From Aquirhabdus sp. (GTDB lineage Bacteria > Pseudomonadota > Gammaproteobacteria > Pseudomonadales > Moraxellaceae), in assembly GCA_030152425.1 (NCBI GenBank), contig JASLJP010000184.1, positions 1 through 7,618 on the forward strand: 7,618 nt of DNA, written 5' to 3'. This document shows positions 7,042-7,618 of the stretch, piece by piece; the stretch's first letter is position 1; each line of letters opens with the position of its first letter. Under the pieces are notes generated by a model. The model had not been told where the DNA came from. It did no database searches and saw only the letters and a list, made by a program, of their open reading frames with translations. The position numbers and the translations under genes are program-made.

Positions 7042-7047
7042 ATCATA
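7042..7047 (-). promoter_or_regulatory. Possible -10 element for folB and the folK-like gene
   Basis: The 47-base gap upstream of folB contains TATGAT on the minus strand, five of six to consensus, followed by an A+T-rich stretch. It would start a transcript with a leader of under 20 bases. No convincing -35 is seen, and the genes could equally be read through from the ABC1 kinase gene. Confidence 0.2.
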
Positions 7048-7065
7048 CGCTATCACTGACCAAAG

Positions 7066-7618
7066 TTAGTGGATCAGTTTGGACACCGGCTCGACATCGG
7101 CGACGAGCTTTAATCGCGCATCGGCAAACAGATCCATATGTGGGGTCAGCACTTGCATAAAGCGGTCAAAATACAGCATCTGTTTCATCAGCAGGGCAAA
7201 GTCGCTCGGAAAGCGGATACCATGACGTTCGCCAACCTGCACCATATCCAGCATGAGCGTATTCAAGTCACCCGTTTCGCCGGAAATAATCTTTTGTGGA
7301 TCCGCCATCAGCAGGGTCTGGAACATCTTTTCGATATCAGTCTGTAGTACGGCGAGATCCACCTTGGCATTGGTCATGCCCATGTCCACCATATTTTCCG
7401 CCATTAGCGCATAGTTGGTGGTTTGCAGCGCCTGCATAAAGCTGATCGCGGCCTGCCAAACTTTAGGCTTCAACTGACCCACGATGCCAAAGTCGATAAA
7501 GCCAACGCGACCATCGGTAAGCAGCATCAAATTCCCGGCGTGCAGATCGGCATGAAAGCTCTTACACAACATCAGTGACGCAAACCAAGTATTCATCGCC
7601 ACGATCAGAGCTTGGGAG
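7066..7618 (-). CDS. ABC1/AarF (UbiB/COQ8-like) kinase-fold protein, C-terminal part (5' end off the window)
   Basis: The frame is open to the right edge. A GTG at 7602 is in frame but lies inside the domain, so it is not the start. ABC1-family proteins have an atypical protein-kinase fold and ATPase activity. UbiB and COQ8 members support ubiquinone synthesis, and other members have different roles. The catalytic loop reads FHADLHAGNL (most relatives have HADxHPGN, so Ala replaces Pro), and the metal-binding DFG follows in FIDFGIVGQL. Both key Asp residues and the Asn are present. About 140 residues follow DFG, predicted largely helical, and they end ...VSKLIH. There is no hydrophobic C-terminal pair of helices such as E. 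coli UbiB has, so this appears to be the shorter AarF-like type. The KxGQ motif and start lie off-window. Nearby coq7 makes a ubiquinone link attractive but does not prove it is UbiB. Confidence 0.85.
   Translation of the reverse strand, partial: SQALIVAMNTWFASLMLCKSFHADLHAGNLMLLTDGRVGFIDFGIVGQLKPKVWQAAISFMQALQTTNYALMAENMVDMGMTNAKVDLAVLQTDIEKMFQTLLMADPQKIISGETGDLNTLMLDMVQVGERHGIRFPSDFALLMKQMLYFDRFMQVLTPHMDLFADARLKLVADVEPVSKLIH

Noticed and set aside
7054..7071. Hairpin CACTGAC-CAAA-GTTAGTG at the end of the ABC1 kinase gene
   Set aside because: The stem is seven pairs with one G-U wobble, not G+C-rich, and no T-run follows on the minus strand. It is not a convincing terminator.
1..7618. Frequent CTGCAG (about ten sites)
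   Set aside because: Most sites fall in frame on Leu-Gln or Ala-Gly codons, so codon use accounts for them.

Overview
The window looks like core chromosome from a gammaproteobacterium of the order Pseudomonadales, plausibly Moraxellaceae. The basis is the gene content (TamA/TamB, Coq7, FolB with a short FolK-like partner, an ABC1 kinase with a short C-terminus) and the protein style. The base composition is moderate, a little over half G+C by eye, which would be high for a typical Acinetobacter. The taxon is an inference. No RNA genes, insertion sequences, phage genes, CRISPR arrays or integration scars were seen. Coding density is very high, and the largest gap is 131 bases.

Layout. From the left edge to 4156 the minus strand carries a two-gene envelope operon. 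It consists of tamA (outer-membrane BamA-like barrel, 1772-4156) and tamB (inner-membrane-anchored AsmA-like bridge protein), whose start codon overlaps the tamA stop by one base and whose 3' end lies off the window. A 131-base divergent spacer (4157-4287) separates tamA from a plus-strand pair: an LplT-like major facilitator (4288-5595) and coq7, the di-iron hydroxylase of ubiquinone synthesis (5614-6246). Three bases after coq7, a minus-strand cluster converges on it: an ABC1/AarF-type kinase cut by the right edge (7066 to the end), then folB (6638-7018), then a short, divergent folK-like gene (6250-6666) overlapping folB by 29 bases.

How the genes work together. TamA and TamB span the envelope and are implicated in outer-membrane protein assembly and phospholipid traffic. 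The divergent LplT-like carrier would move lysophospholipids across the inner membrane, so the left half reads as an envelope-lipid locus. Coq7 and the ABC1 kinase both point to ubiquinone synthesis. FolB and the FolK-like protein are consecutive steps of tetrahydrofolate synthesis.

I found no wholly new system. The most distinctive points lie inside known families: a low-complexity insert of about 95 residues inside the third POTRA domain of TamA, a diverged internal duplication in TamB with a 168-174 residue offset, and a FolK-like protein that keeps its metal-binding aspartates but lacks the usual Trp and Arg of the signature loop.
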